DNA of 7,744 nucleotides from JBBRGK01 sp036741355 (lineage in GTDB: Bacteria > Chloroflexota > Dehalococcoidia > CAUJGQ01), in contig DAINSK010000081.1 of NCBI GenBank assembly GCA_036741355.1, forward strand, positions 1 through 7,744. The letters run 5' to 3'. How positions within the stretch are numbered: position 1 is the stretch's first letter; the number at the start of each line of letters is the position of its first letter. A program made the position numbers and the translations under genes. Shown here piece by piece: positions 1-5,796 of this stretch. The notes under the pieces were generated by a model, which did not search any database, was not told the DNA's origin, and worked only from the letters and a program-made list of their open reading frames with translations.

Positions 1-420
1 TACCCCGAGATGCACCCCGAAAGCCAAGACCGCGCCACCGATCTCGCGCACCTGCGACTCAAAGTCGAAATGGGCGCCTCGTACCTCATAACGCAGCTAT
101 TTTTCGACAACGCCTTCTACTTCGATTTCGTCGAGCGCGCCCGCAGGGCCGGGATCACCGTCCCAATCATCCCTGGAATTATGCCGATCGTCGACGTGGC
201 CCAGATCCGCCGCATTACTAGCGGCTGCGGCGCGACGATCCCCGCCCGGCTCGAGAACGAGTTGCAGCGCTGTGACATCCCCGAAGCGGCACTCGATCTG
301 GGCGTTCGTTGGGCGACGGCACAATGTGCCGAGCTACTCGAGCGCGGCGTCCCGGGCATCCACTTCTACACATTAAATAGGAGCCCGGCGACGCGTATGG
401 TGCTACGTGCGTTGGGCTGA
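1..420 (+). CDS. metF: Methylenetetrahydrofolate reductase, C-terminal part (5' end outside window)
   Basis: This is the C-terminal 139 residues of a MetF-type flavoprotein, which reduces 5,10-methylene-THF to 5-methyl-THF and so supplies the methyl group for methionine synthesis in the cytoplasm. Reading frame 1 is open from the first base and begins YPEMHPES, matching the conserved YPE-HPE segment in the middle of the (beta/alpha)8 barrel. It continues through ITQLFFD (visible residues 30-36, the folate-binding strand with its conserved Gln), IPGIMP, and the family-typical C-terminal HFYTLNRS. About half the protein (full-length bacterial MetF is roughly 290-300 residues) lies upstream of base 1. 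The Met at base 10 is internal and not a start. The gene converges on clpS with 31 bases between stop codons. Identification is by family motifs I recognise. Confidence 0.95.
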   Translation, partial: YPEMHPESQDRATDLAHLRLKVEMGASYLITQLFFDNAFYFDFVERARRAGITVPIIPGIMPIVDVAQIRRITSGCGATIPARLENELQRCDIPEAALDLGVRWATAQCAELLERGVPGIHFYTLNRSPATRMVLRALG

Positions 421-430
421 AATGAAAGTT

Positions 431-451
431 TGCCCCGTACCCGAGCGGGCA
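431..451 (-). terminator. Possible weak terminator hairpin after clpS
   Basis: TGCCC(C)G at 431-437 pairs with CGGGCA at 446-451, giving a 6-bp stem with one bulged C and an 8-base loop, directly beyond the clpS stop. On the minus strand it is followed by AACTTTCATTTC, only moderately U-rich. On the plus strand no T run follows, so it is a poor terminator for metF. A competing short hairpin (CCCG 440-443 with CGGG 446-449) is also possible. Confidence 0.3.
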
Positions 452-745
452 TCAGTCCGGCTCGATCGTCGAGGTTAGCCCGAATTCGCGCAGTTTCTCG
501 CTGTAGAACTCGGCGCGTTCTTTGGGCGTCACGATAACCAGTGCCACGCCCGAGGTGTGAGCCTCGAGCATGATCGCCACGGCCTGGTCGGACGTCAGGC
601 TCGGAACTGTCACCACGAGCGCCTTGCAGACGTGCTCCATGGCGTTGTGGTCGTCGTTGTGCAGCATCACCCGCCACGGCGGCAGGATCTGAGTGCGTAC
701 GTTCGTACGCTCCTCGATGTCGGGAGTGCTGACCGAACCCGCCAT
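452..745 (-). CDS. clpS: ATP-dependent Clp protease adaptor ClpS
   Basis: ClpS binds proteins carrying N-end-rule degrons (bulky N-terminal residues) and delivers them to the Clp unfoldase (ClpA or ClpC) for ClpP degradation in the cytoplasm. The 97-residue product has the usual size: a flexible N-terminal tail (about 1-22), then WRVMLHNDDHNAMEHV at 24-39. This contains the Asn-Asp-Asp (30-32) and Met36 of the degron pocket. EAHTSG follows, with His63 matching the conserved pocket His. The C-terminal KERAEFYSEKLREFGL and STIEP are typical of Gram-positive-type ClpS. The ATG at 745 is the only start giving a normal tail, but no clear Shine-Dalgarno precedes it. No clp ATPase gene is adjacent. 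A perfect inverted repeat lies within codons 12-17. Confidence 0.93.
   Translation of the reverse strand: MAGSVSTPDIEERTNVRTQILPPWRVMLHNDDHNAMEHVCKALVVTVPSLTSDQAVAIMLEAHTSGVALVIVTPKERAEFYSEKLREFGLTSTIEPD
695..710. repeat. Perfect 7-bp inverted repeat inside clpS
   Basis: GCGTACG (695-701), a 2-base spacer TT, then CGTACGC (704-710). The repeat is perfect and lies 36-51 bases into the clpS coding strand (codons 12-17). With so short a spacer it is more natural as a two-fold symmetric DNA site or near-cruciform than as an RNA hairpin. Nothing in the sequence proves a binding function; it could be chance within an Arg/Val/Thr-coding stretch. Confidence 0.5.
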
Positions 746-801
746 TCCCAGGTAACCCCGCTTTGTCGCGACGCGCGGCCATCGAACCCGTTCTCAGTCC
801 C

Positions 802-829
802 AGTGTACGCGGCCTGACCGATCCCGCAA
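802..829 (-). promoter_or_regulatory. Candidate sigma-70 promoter for clpS
   Basis: On the minus strand, TTGCGG (829-824) and TACACT (807-802) are separated by 16 bases and resemble -35 and -10 elements (TTG core; 4 of 6 to TATAAT). Transcription would begin near 795, giving a leader of about 50 bases before the clpS ATG at 745. Match quality is moderate. Confidence 0.4.
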
Positions 830-871
830 GACCGGTGGACTCGCTCCATCTACCCGCCGCCATAACGCGGC

Positions 872-880
872 TGATACACT
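872..880 (+). promoter_or_regulatory. Candidate extended -10 promoter for the luciferase-like oxidoreductase
   Basis: TGATACACT (872-880) reads as an extended -10 element, TG-N-TACACT, with no convincing -35 hexamer at the right distance, as is usual for extended -10 promoters. A start near 887 would give a leader of about 65 bases to the ATG at 952. It is the divergent partner of the clpS promoter and shares its TACACT hexamer. Confidence 0.35.
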
Positions 881-951
881 CCGGCCAGAACCACCAGCAG
901 CACCGATGGGCAACAGACCACACCCAACGGCACCAGAAAGGACCCAGAGCG

Positions 952-1938
952 ATGCCAACGACCACCCGACCGATCCACTTCGGCGTGTCATTACCGCAGA
1001 TCAGCCGTACGTGGGAAGAAACCCGGGGCGCAGCCGAGGCGTTTGAGCGGCTCGGCTATGACTCGGTCTGGCTTAACGACCATCTATACGGGGTACCGCG
1101 GCCGGATATCCCCATCCTGGAATGTTGGACCACACTCACCGCCGTCGGCGCAATCACGGACCGGGTCGAATTGGGCACGATCGTCTCGCCCCCGGGATTC
1201 CGCAACCCGGCCTTGCTCGCCAAGGTTGTCGCGACGTTGGACCGGATCACGAACGGACGTGTGATCCTGGGGATGGGCGCGGGCTGGTTCGAGCAGGAAT
1301 ACCGCGGCTACGGCTACGACTTCCCCGAGCCACGCGTCCGGCTGCAGCAGCTCGCAGAGGCGGCTGAGATTAGCAAGCGGGCGTGGACCGAGCCCGGCCT
1401 CACGTTCAAAGGAAAGCACTTCCAGACAGAAAACCTGATCCTCGCGCCCGCCCCGGTGCGCCAGCCGCATCCGCCGCTGTTGATTGGCGGCGCGGGCGAA
1501 AAGGTAACGCTTCGCATCGCGGCGCGTTTCGCCGACATCTGGAACAACACGGCAGCCAACCAGTCGCGATTGCCGCAAAAGATCGACGTGCTGAAGCAAC
1601 ACTGCGCCGACGTCGGACGCAACCCGGACGAGATCACGATCTCTCAACAGACGCTCGTCTTGATCGCTCCCGACGACGAGGCGGCGGCATCGATGATCGA
1701 ACGGGCCGCGAAGATCTTTGGCGGTCATATGGGCGACGTGCGTGGACCGCTCGCCATCGCCGGTACGCCGGAAACCGTTTCGGCGCAGATTCAGAAGCAC
1801 GTCGATTTGGGGTGTACGTCGTTCATCATGGAGTTCTTCGGACGCGACACCCGCGAGCCGGCGCAGTTTTTCGCCGAGACGGTGATGCCGCGCTTCCGCC
1901 AGACGAGCCGGCAGGCGGTGGCCGCCGCAGGACACTGA
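952..1938 (+). CDS. LLM-class (luciferase-like) flavin/F420-dependent oxidoreductase
   Basis: This is a 328-residue single-domain (beta/alpha)8 protein of the bacterial luciferase-like superfamily, most like the set annotated as F420-dependent. It shows IHFGVSLPQ at 8-16 (first strand), LGYDSVWLNDHL at 34-45, RVELGTIVSP at 71-80, RITNGRVILGMGAGWFEQEY at 98-117 (the family's G-x-GAGW signature), PHPPLLIGGAG at 172-182 (cofactor-phosphate-binding region) and AGTPETVSAQI at 270-280. Length is normal for the family. I chose the ATG at 952 because the homologous protein begins there and AGAAAGGA (935-942) is a well-placed ribosome binding site. The open frame extends to 763 but that stretch looks non-coding. 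Substrate is unknown, and F420 versus FMN cannot be settled by eye. A hairpin follows the stop; no obvious operon partner exists. Confidence 0.9.
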   Translation: MPTTTRPIHFGVSLPQISRTWEETRGAAEAFERLGYDSVWLNDHLYGVPRPDIPILECWTTLTAVGAITDRVELGTIVSPPGFRNPALLAKVVATLDRITNGRVILGMGAGWFEQEYRGYGYDFPEPRVRLQQLAEAAEISKRAWTEPGLTFKGKHFQTENLILAPAPVRQPHPPLLIGGAGEKVTLRIAARFADIWNNTAANQSRLPQKIDVLKQHCADVGRNPDEITISQQTLVLIAPDDEAAASMIERAAKIFGGHMGDVRGPLAIAGTPETVSAQIQKHVDLGCTSFIMEFFGRDTREPAQFFAETVMPRFRQTSRQAVAAAGH

Positions 1939-1947
1939 CTTTCGTCG

Positions 1948-1971
1948 ACTGAGCCGTCTGACCGGCTCGGT
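1948..1971 (+). terminator. Hairpin after the LLM oxidoreductase gene
   Basis: ACTGAGCCG (1948-1956) pairs with CGGCTCGGT (1963-1971): 9 bp with one G-U pair and a 6-base loop, starting 10 bases beyond the TGA at 1936-1938. No T tract follows, so intrinsic termination is uncertain; it may instead protect the 3' end or assist factor-dependent termination. Confidence 0.4.
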
Positions 1972-2052
1972 GGGTGCCCGGCGGACTCCCCCAGGACACT
2001 TGCTGTACGATCCGGGTATACGGGCAACGCCACACGGCTGCAGCTCGATCCC

Positions 2053-2056
2053 GGAG
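2053..2056 (+). promoter_or_regulatory. Ribosome binding site that fixes a GTG start
   Basis: GGAG, 7 bases before GTG at 2064. The longer reading frame opening at ATG 1974 has no such site and its extra 30 residues do not resemble the protein family, so this site favours the GTG start for the ABC1 gene. Confidence 0.6.
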
Positions 2057-2063
2057 TTCACAC

Positions 2064-3398
2064 GTGTTTCGTTTGGGCCAGATCGGCCGTCTGTTCGACC
2101 TGGGGCAGACGGCCGCGCGCATCTTTTTCGGTTATATGGCGCTGCGGTGGCGTCGCCGCTATCTGCACCAAGCGATTCCTCCTGAACGCTGGTCGCGGCA
2201 ACATGCGAGCGCCGCGCGGCTTCTCTATGGCGCCGCGATCCGTCGGCAGGGCTTGCTAATCAAGCTCGGTCAACTCATCGCCGCCCGACCCGACATCTTT
2301 CCGCCGGAGTACGTTAAGGCGCTTTCTACCCTCCACGACCAGGTTCCACCGCGGCCCTACGCTACGATCGAGCCTGTGTTGCGCCGCTCGCTAGGGCGCG
2401 CACCAGAACAGGTCTTCGCCCGGTTCACCCGTGAGCCGATCGCGGCGGCTTCGCTGGCGCAGGTCCACCACGCCGTGCTCAAGGATGGCCGTGAGGTTGC
2501 AGTCAAAGTCCAGTACGCCAACATCCAGGCAGTCGTGCGCGCCGATCTGATCGGCCTCAACCTGGCAAAGTCGGCGCTCAAGCGGCTCCTGCCAGGTCTG
2601 AACATCGGCGAGTTGGTCGACGACCTGCGCGGGTCCATCCCGCAGGAACTCGATTTCGTTCATGAGGGCCGCAACGCCGAACGAGTGGCACACAATTTCG
2701 CGGGCCGGGAAGGTGTCGTTGTCCCCGGGATCTATTGGGTGTACACGTGCCGCCGCGTCCTGGTCATGGAGTTCATCTACGGCATCAAGATCACCGACAC
2801 GCAGAGCCTGGTCGCCGCCGGCGTCGATCTGAAGAAGCTTTGTAAGCTCTTCCTTGGCATCTATTTCGAACAGATCATGGAGCAGGGCTTTTTCAACGCC
2901 GACCCGCACCCCGGTAACTTGCTCGTGATTCCGGTCGAGAACGGCGATGCTGCTATCTGCCTGCTCGACTTCGGATTGGTCAAGGAACTGGCCCCGGAGT
3001 TTAGGGTTGGCTCGGCGCGGCTTTGTAAAGCGATCCTCAGCTTTGACCCTGTGGCTACGCGCGACGCCTATCACGACCTCGGCGTGACCACGAAAACCGA
3101 TTCGCTCGAAACCTATGCCATGCTCGGTACGATGTTTCTCGGCCTCCCCGAACACATCCGCGGCGAACGCAGCCTGTTCGACCAGGAGTCCTGGGAGAAG
3201 GCCAACATCGACGTCCGCACGATGTACCGAGCCGATCCTCTGACCCGGCTGCCGCCACAGCTCCTGCTCATCGGCCGCGCCATTACGCTCATGGGCGGGG
3301 TCATGTTCACCCTCGACATGTGGGCCGATATGTGGACGATGATCATGGAGTACAGCGACCGCGTGATCGCCGAATTCGAGGCGAAGCAGGTGGCATGA
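2064..3398 (+). CDS. ABC1/AarF/UbiB-family protein kinase-like ATPase
   Basis: This is a member of the ABC1 atypical kinase-like family (AarF/UbiB/COQ8), ATP-binding proteins linked in several organisms to isoprenoid lipid and quinone metabolism. In the 444-residue product, KLGQ at 67-70 is the family-defining KxGQ motif. AAASLAQVH at 127-135 is the Ala-rich loop that replaces the kinase Gly-rich loop. VAVKVQ carries the ATP-binding Lys148, and QELDF at 194-198 the ExD motif. FFNADPHPGN at 276-285 is the catalytic loop with Asp280 and Asn285, and LLDFG at 300-304 is the DFG metal-binding motif. All key residues are present, so it looks intact. It is shorter than E. coli UbiB (546) and seems to lack the paired C-terminal membrane helices. 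No quinone gene is nearby, so ubiB is not assigned. Confidence 0.92.
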   Translation: MFRLGQIGRLFDLGQTAARIFFGYMALRWRRRYLHQAIPPERWSRQHASAARLLYGAAIRRQGLLIKLGQLIAARPDIFPPEYVKALSTLHDQVPPRPYATIEPVLRRSLGRAPEQVFARFTREPIAAASLAQVHHAVLKDGREVAVKVQYANIQAVVRADLIGLNLAKSALKRLLPGLNIGELVDDLRGSIPQELDFVHEGRNAERVAHNFAGREGVVVPGIYWVYTCRRVLVMEFIYGIKITDTQSLVAAGVDLKKLCKLFLGIYFEQIMEQGFFNADPHPGNLLVIPVENGDAAICLLDFGLVKELAPEFRVGSARLCKAILSFDPVATRDAYHDLGVTTKTDSLETYAMLGTMFLGLPEHIRGERSLFDQESWEKANIDVRTMYRADPLTRLPPQLLLIGRAITLMGGVMFTLDMWADMWTMIMEYSDRVIAEFEAKQVA

Positions 3399-3402
3399 AC
3401 CC

Positions 3403-3422
3403 TGCCGCCCACTGCGGCGGCG
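3403..3422 (+). terminator. GC-rich hairpin after the ABC1 gene
   Basis: TGCCGCC (3403-3409) pairs with GGCGGCG (3416-3422), 6 perfect pairs plus a terminal T-G wobble, with a 6-base loop, 4 bases after the stop at 3396-3398. No T run follows, so it is at best a weak intrinsic terminator. The rest of the 97-base spacer holds only the promoter of the next gene. Confidence 0.35.
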
Positions 3423-3480
3423 TCGCCGGCCAGGTGCAATCGCTCGCTTCGAAGAGTGATAGGTGGCCTCCGCGGCGCGC

Positions 3481-3489
3481 TGATATGAT
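3481..3489 (+). promoter_or_regulatory. Extended -10 promoter placed for a leaderless transcript
   Basis: TGATATGAT reads as an extended -10 (TG-A-TATGAT; 5 of 6 to TATAAT). It ends 6 bases before the ATG at 3496, so transcription would begin at or beside the start codon. No -35 hexamer is evident, and no Shine-Dalgarno lies between it and the ATG. Confidence 0.5.
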
Positions 3490-3495
3490 CGGTGC

Positions 3496-3822
3496 ATGTT
3501 CGAGCAAGACACCCCGTATTCAAACAAAGAGCTGCGCGAGATGCGGCGACTGATCGTCGCTTCGGGTACCAGCGTGATCGAATGGGTACAGCGAACGCGC
3601 CGGTCCGCGGAGTTCGTCCGCTCGCTGAGCCCCGCACAGGCCGATGTAATAACGGTGCAGGCGCTTGCGGTCGCCGCTGAACCAGATGACACCGGGACCA
3701 GCGAGGAGCTGTCAGACGCCGAGGAGCTGTTTGCCGAGGTGGCGCCGAAGGACCGCCACAAGCGGCTCTGGCGGCTGCTGCTCGAAATCCGCCGCCGCCA
3801 CTACCCGGAACTCGAAGAGTAG
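3496..3822 (+). CDS. Small protein of unknown function (108 residues)
   Basis: I do not recognise this protein. It is soluble by appearance, with no signal peptide or membrane segment. Residues about 10-45 look helical and rich in Arg/Leu/Val (LREMRRLI at 13-20). A strongly acidic middle follows at 62-82, with a repeated EEL (EELSDAEELF), and the basic C-terminal helix DRHKRLWRLLLEIRRRHYP at 86-104 is followed by a Glu-rich end. Such an acidic-then-basic layout could suit a partner-binding or nucleic-acid-associated protein, but that is speculation. The ATG at 3496 has no ribosome binding site and sits right after a -10-like element, consistent with leaderless translation; Met16 is a less likely start. 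The next gene begins 33 bases downstream, probably in the same transcript. The GC-rich codon use matches the neighbours, which supports a real gene. Confidence 0.65.
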   Translation: MFEQDTPYSNKELREMRRLIVASGTSVIEWVQRTRRSAEFVRSLSPAQADVITVQALAVAAEPDDTGTSEELSDAEELFAEVAPKDRHKRLWRLLLEIRRRHYPELEE

Positions 3823-3855
3823 CCCCGTCAGCAACCGGCTCAGGAGGAGGGGATC

Positions 3856-4197
3856 ATGACCAAAAGTACCAACGGCCCCAGGCAGCAACAGGACCGCGAA
3901 GACACGTGGCAGTCTTCGTTGCGACGGTACTTTGAAGGGCTGAGCCCCGATGAAGCGGCACGGTTGCGGACCGACGCGGTACGCGGTCTCGATCGCGCAA
4001 CTCGGGCACGCAGGCTGGAGGTGGCGGAGATCGCCCGCCTCAGCGCACTGGCCGATTACCTTTCGCCACGCATCGAGCGGCGCGAGGGGGCGCATCCTCC
4101 GACTTTTGCAGAAGCCGTCCTCATCGGGCTCATGGCGGGGTACCAGCTGGCGGTAGGCGAGCAGGTTCCCGCGGAACCAGACCCTTTCGAGGGCTGA
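3856..4197 (+). CDS. Small protein of unknown function (113 residues)
   Basis: I do not recognise this protein. It starts at an ATG preceded by a very strong purine-rich Shine-Dalgarno (AGGAGGAGGGG, 3842-3852), so it is probably well translated. The product has a polar, disordered-looking N-terminus (1-17, Gln-rich), then a likely helical, Arg/Ala/Leu-rich region (about 18-75) including LSPDEAARLRTDAV at 29-42. An apolar stretch at 84-100 (FAEAVLIGLMAGYQLAV) is too weak and short to call a membrane helix with confidence. A short Pro/Glu tail ends in FEG. It follows the 108-residue unknown gene by 33 bases on the same strand, so the pair likely forms a two-gene unit. The last 30 coding bases contain two small hairpins. 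A helical-bundle regulatory or adaptor protein is one guess; nothing firm supports it. Confidence 0.65.
   Translation: MTKSTNGPRQQQDREDTWQSSLRRYFEGLSPDEAARLRTDAVRGLDRATRARRLEVAEIARLSALADYLSPRIERREGAHPPTFAEAVLIGLMAGYQLAVGEQVPAEPDPFEG
4164..4193 (+). repeat. Two tandem hairpins at the 3' end of the 113-residue gene
   Basis: GGTTCC-CGC-GGAACC (4164-4178), a perfect 6-bp stem with a 3-base loop, is followed by CCCT-TTCG-AGGG (4182-4193), a 4-bp stem closed by a UUCG-type loop. Both lie inside the coding sequence, just before the TGA. They may help define the transcript end ahead of the separate transporter promoter, but there is no directly adjacent T run. Confidence 0.4.
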
Positions 4198-4224
4198 TCG
4201 TCACGGCGCGAGAATTTAGTCTTA

Positions 4225-4253
4225 TTGCTGCATATCAATAGCGCTGTTAGCAT
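4225..4253 (+). promoter_or_regulatory. Promoter of the ABC transporter operon
   Basis: TTGCTG (4225-4230) as -35 and TAGCAT (4248-4253) as -10 are separated by exactly 17 bases, and the -10 is preceded by TG-T, making it extended. The stretch is clearly AT-richer than the flanking genes. Transcription would begin near 4260, giving a leader of about 50 bases before the binding-protein gene. I see no convincing operator palindrome for a sugar-responsive repressor. Confidence 0.5.
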
Positions 4254-4291
4254 CGAACTGCCCGCCAGTATGGGAGTTAGCAACAAAATGC

Positions 4292-4297
4292 AGGAGG
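4292..4297 (+). promoter_or_regulatory. Shine-Dalgarno that decides the binding-protein start
   Basis: AGGAGG directly abuts an in-frame ATG at 4298 (zero spacing, unusable) and lies 12 bases before the in-frame ATG at 4310. The latter is somewhat long but workable, so 4310 is preferred. The choice changes the protein by only 4 N-terminal residues. Confidence 0.6.
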
Positions 4298-4309
4298 ATG
4301 AAACAACAG

Positions 4310-5779
4310 ATGTCAAAAGATAAGATCAAGGATCTCGTGAGCCGCACTGTAAGCCGGCGACGATTTGTGCAGGGTTCATTTGGCAGCGCGGCGCTGGCCG
4401 GCCTCACGTTGGCCGGTTGCAGCAGCAACAATAACAACAGCACGAGCAACAAGCCGGCGGCGAACACGGCCGCAACCCAGGCAGCCACCAAGGCAGCCAG
4501 TCAACCTTCGGCGACGGTAGCCTCCGGCACAAGCGCTCCAGCCGCGGGCTCAACGGCTGCCGCCGGTGTGGGCGCGCCGGCGATCATCAAAGGCAGCAAG
4601 CTCTCCTTCCTCGGCGGCACCTATTTCGTGCCAGAAGGAGAGACCACCTTCAAGCAGCTGCTTAGCGACTGGGGCAAACAGAACGGCGTCGAGACGAGCT
4701 ACGACGCGACCAACTGGCCCGACCTGCAGCCGAAGATCGCGGCCAACATTCAGTCGGGTAGCGGCCCGGACTTGATGGGCTTTTTCTGGTTCTGGCCTTC
4801 GCTCTACGCCAACAACATCGTGGACCTCAGCGACATTGCGGGAGATCTGGAAACCCGTTGGGGCGGCTTCTCGGACGCGGCCAAGGCGGCTGCTTTCGTC
4901 AAGGGCAAGTACCTGAGCGTGCCGTTGGGTGCGCCCACCAACGCCTTTGCGTATCGCATCAGCTACCTGCAGAAGGTCGGGGCAACGAAATTCCCCGATA
5001 CTTGGGACGACCTCTTCAAACTTGGGTCCGCGCTGAAGAAGCAGGGCAAACCAATCGGACAATCGCTCGGCCACAGCCTGGGCGACCCGCTGGCGGTGAT
5101 TTATCCCTTTATGTATAGCTACGGCGCCACCGAAGTCCAGGAAGACGGCAAGACGCCTGGCTTCAATACGCCGGAGTTCACCGATGCGCTGCAGAAGTTC
5201 GTCCAAGCCTGGAAGGACGGCTTTGACGATACCGGCCTTTCGTGGGACGACACCAGCAACAACAAGGCCTACCTCGCGGACCAGCTCTCGATTACGAACA
5301 ACGGGTCGAGCATCTACTTGTCAGCGTTGAAGGATCAGCCGGAAATCGCGAAAGACACCGATCACGCCGTGAACCCGGCCGGTCCGAAGGGGCGCTTCTC
5401 CACGTATCAGACGCAGGAGATGGCGATCCTCAGTTACTCCAAGAACCAGGCGGCGGCCAAGGAGTTCCTCAAGTACTTCTTCTCCGACGCCGTGTATACG
5501 AAGTGGTATCAGAGTCAGAAGGGCTACCATGTGCCGCCGACAAAAGGCAAATTCTTGGATGACTCGGTCTTCACCTCAGACCCGAAGTTGAAGGCGTTCC
5601 TCGATCAGGCGAAGATCCTGCGGCTGCCCGGCTACGCGGCTCCTCCCGGCCCCGCGGTCGCAAACTCAATGGCGAACTATGTCATCGTCGATCTTTTTGC
5701 CAAAGCAGTGCAGACGGGCAACGCCAAGCAGGCGATCGCCGACGCGGTCGAACAGGTGAAGAAATACTACAGCGCCTGA
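4310..5779 (+). CDS. Extracellular solute-binding lipoprotein of a CUT1-type (sugar) ABC importer
   Basis: This 489-residue binding protein captures a substrate outside the membrane for the two permeases downstream. The N-terminus carries a twin-arginine motif SRRRFVQ (residues 15-21), then a short apolar stretch and a lipobox LAGC with Cys37 as the lipidation site. It is thus a predicted Tat-exported lipoprotein anchored to the outer leaflet. A low-complexity Asn, then Ala/Thr/Ser-rich linker (about 40-80) tethers the globular domain, which starts near KLSFLGGTYF. The remainder fits SBP family 1: SGSGPDLMGFF, AYRISYLQKVGATKFPDTWDDLF, and near the C-terminus KNQAAAKEFLKYFF. Aromatic-rich segments (FWFWPS, WYQSQKGY) suit carbohydrate stacking, but the actual ligand cannot be read. 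Downstream genes confirm the importer role. Solute-binding protein genes commonly come first in such operons. Confidence 0.93.
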   Translation: MSKDKIKDLVSRTVSRRRFVQGSFGSAALAGLTLAGCSSNNNNSTSNKPAANTAATQAATKAASQPSATVASGTSAPAAGSTAAAGVGAPAIIKGSKLSFLGGTYFVPEGETTFKQLLSDWGKQNGVETSYDATNWPDLQPKIAANIQSGSGPDLMGFFWFWPSLYANNIVDLSDIAGDLETRWGGFSDAAKAAAFVKGKYLSVPLGAPTNAFAYRISYLQKVGATKFPDTWDDLFKLGSALKKQGKPIGQSLGHSLGDPLAVIYPFMYSYGATEVQEDGKTPGFNTPEFTDALQKFVQAWKDGFDDTGLSWDDTSNNKAYLADQLSITNNGSSIYLSALKDQPEIAKDTDHAVNPAGPKGRFSTYQTQEMAILSYSKNQAAAKEFLKYFFSDAVYTKWYQSQKGYHVPPTKGKFLDDSVFTSDPKLKAFLDQAKILRLPGYAAPPGPAVANSMANYVIVDLFAKAVQTGNAKQAIADAVEQVKKYYSA

Positions 5780-5796
5780 CCGCCTTCGGATAAACC

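Noticed and set aside
763..951. N-terminal extension of the LLM oxidoreductase from ATG 763
   Set aside because: The family's first beta strand begins just after Met at 952, which has its own Shine-Dalgarno, and the extension overlaps the candidate promoter region.
746..951. Small RNA or riboswitch in the clpS/oxidoreductase spacer
   Set aside because: Apart from promoter-like hexamers I see no sizeable stem or known riboswitch core.
1084..2061. Minus-strand open frame of 325 codons opposite the LLM oxidoreductase
   Set aside because: It is the shadow of a conserved gene; the Arg-rich translation has no motifs.
1974..2063. N-terminal extension of the ABC1 protein from ATG 1974
   Set aside because: There is no ribosome binding site and the residues are unlike the family. 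GTG 2064 has GGAG at 7 bases. The TATACG at 2017-2022 could be a -10 for this gene but lacks a -35, so it is not listed as a feature.
2391..3761. Long minus-strand open frame (456 codons) across the ABC1 gene and beyond
   Set aside because: It is antisense to a clearly conserved kinase-like gene. The translation has no recognisable motif and looks like a codon-bias shadow of a GC-rich gene.
3496..4197. Toxin-antitoxin module
   Set aside because: Two small adjacent genes suggested it, but neither product shows a toxin fold motif or a recognisable antitoxin DNA-binding domain, the genes do not overlap, and both are larger than most antitoxins.
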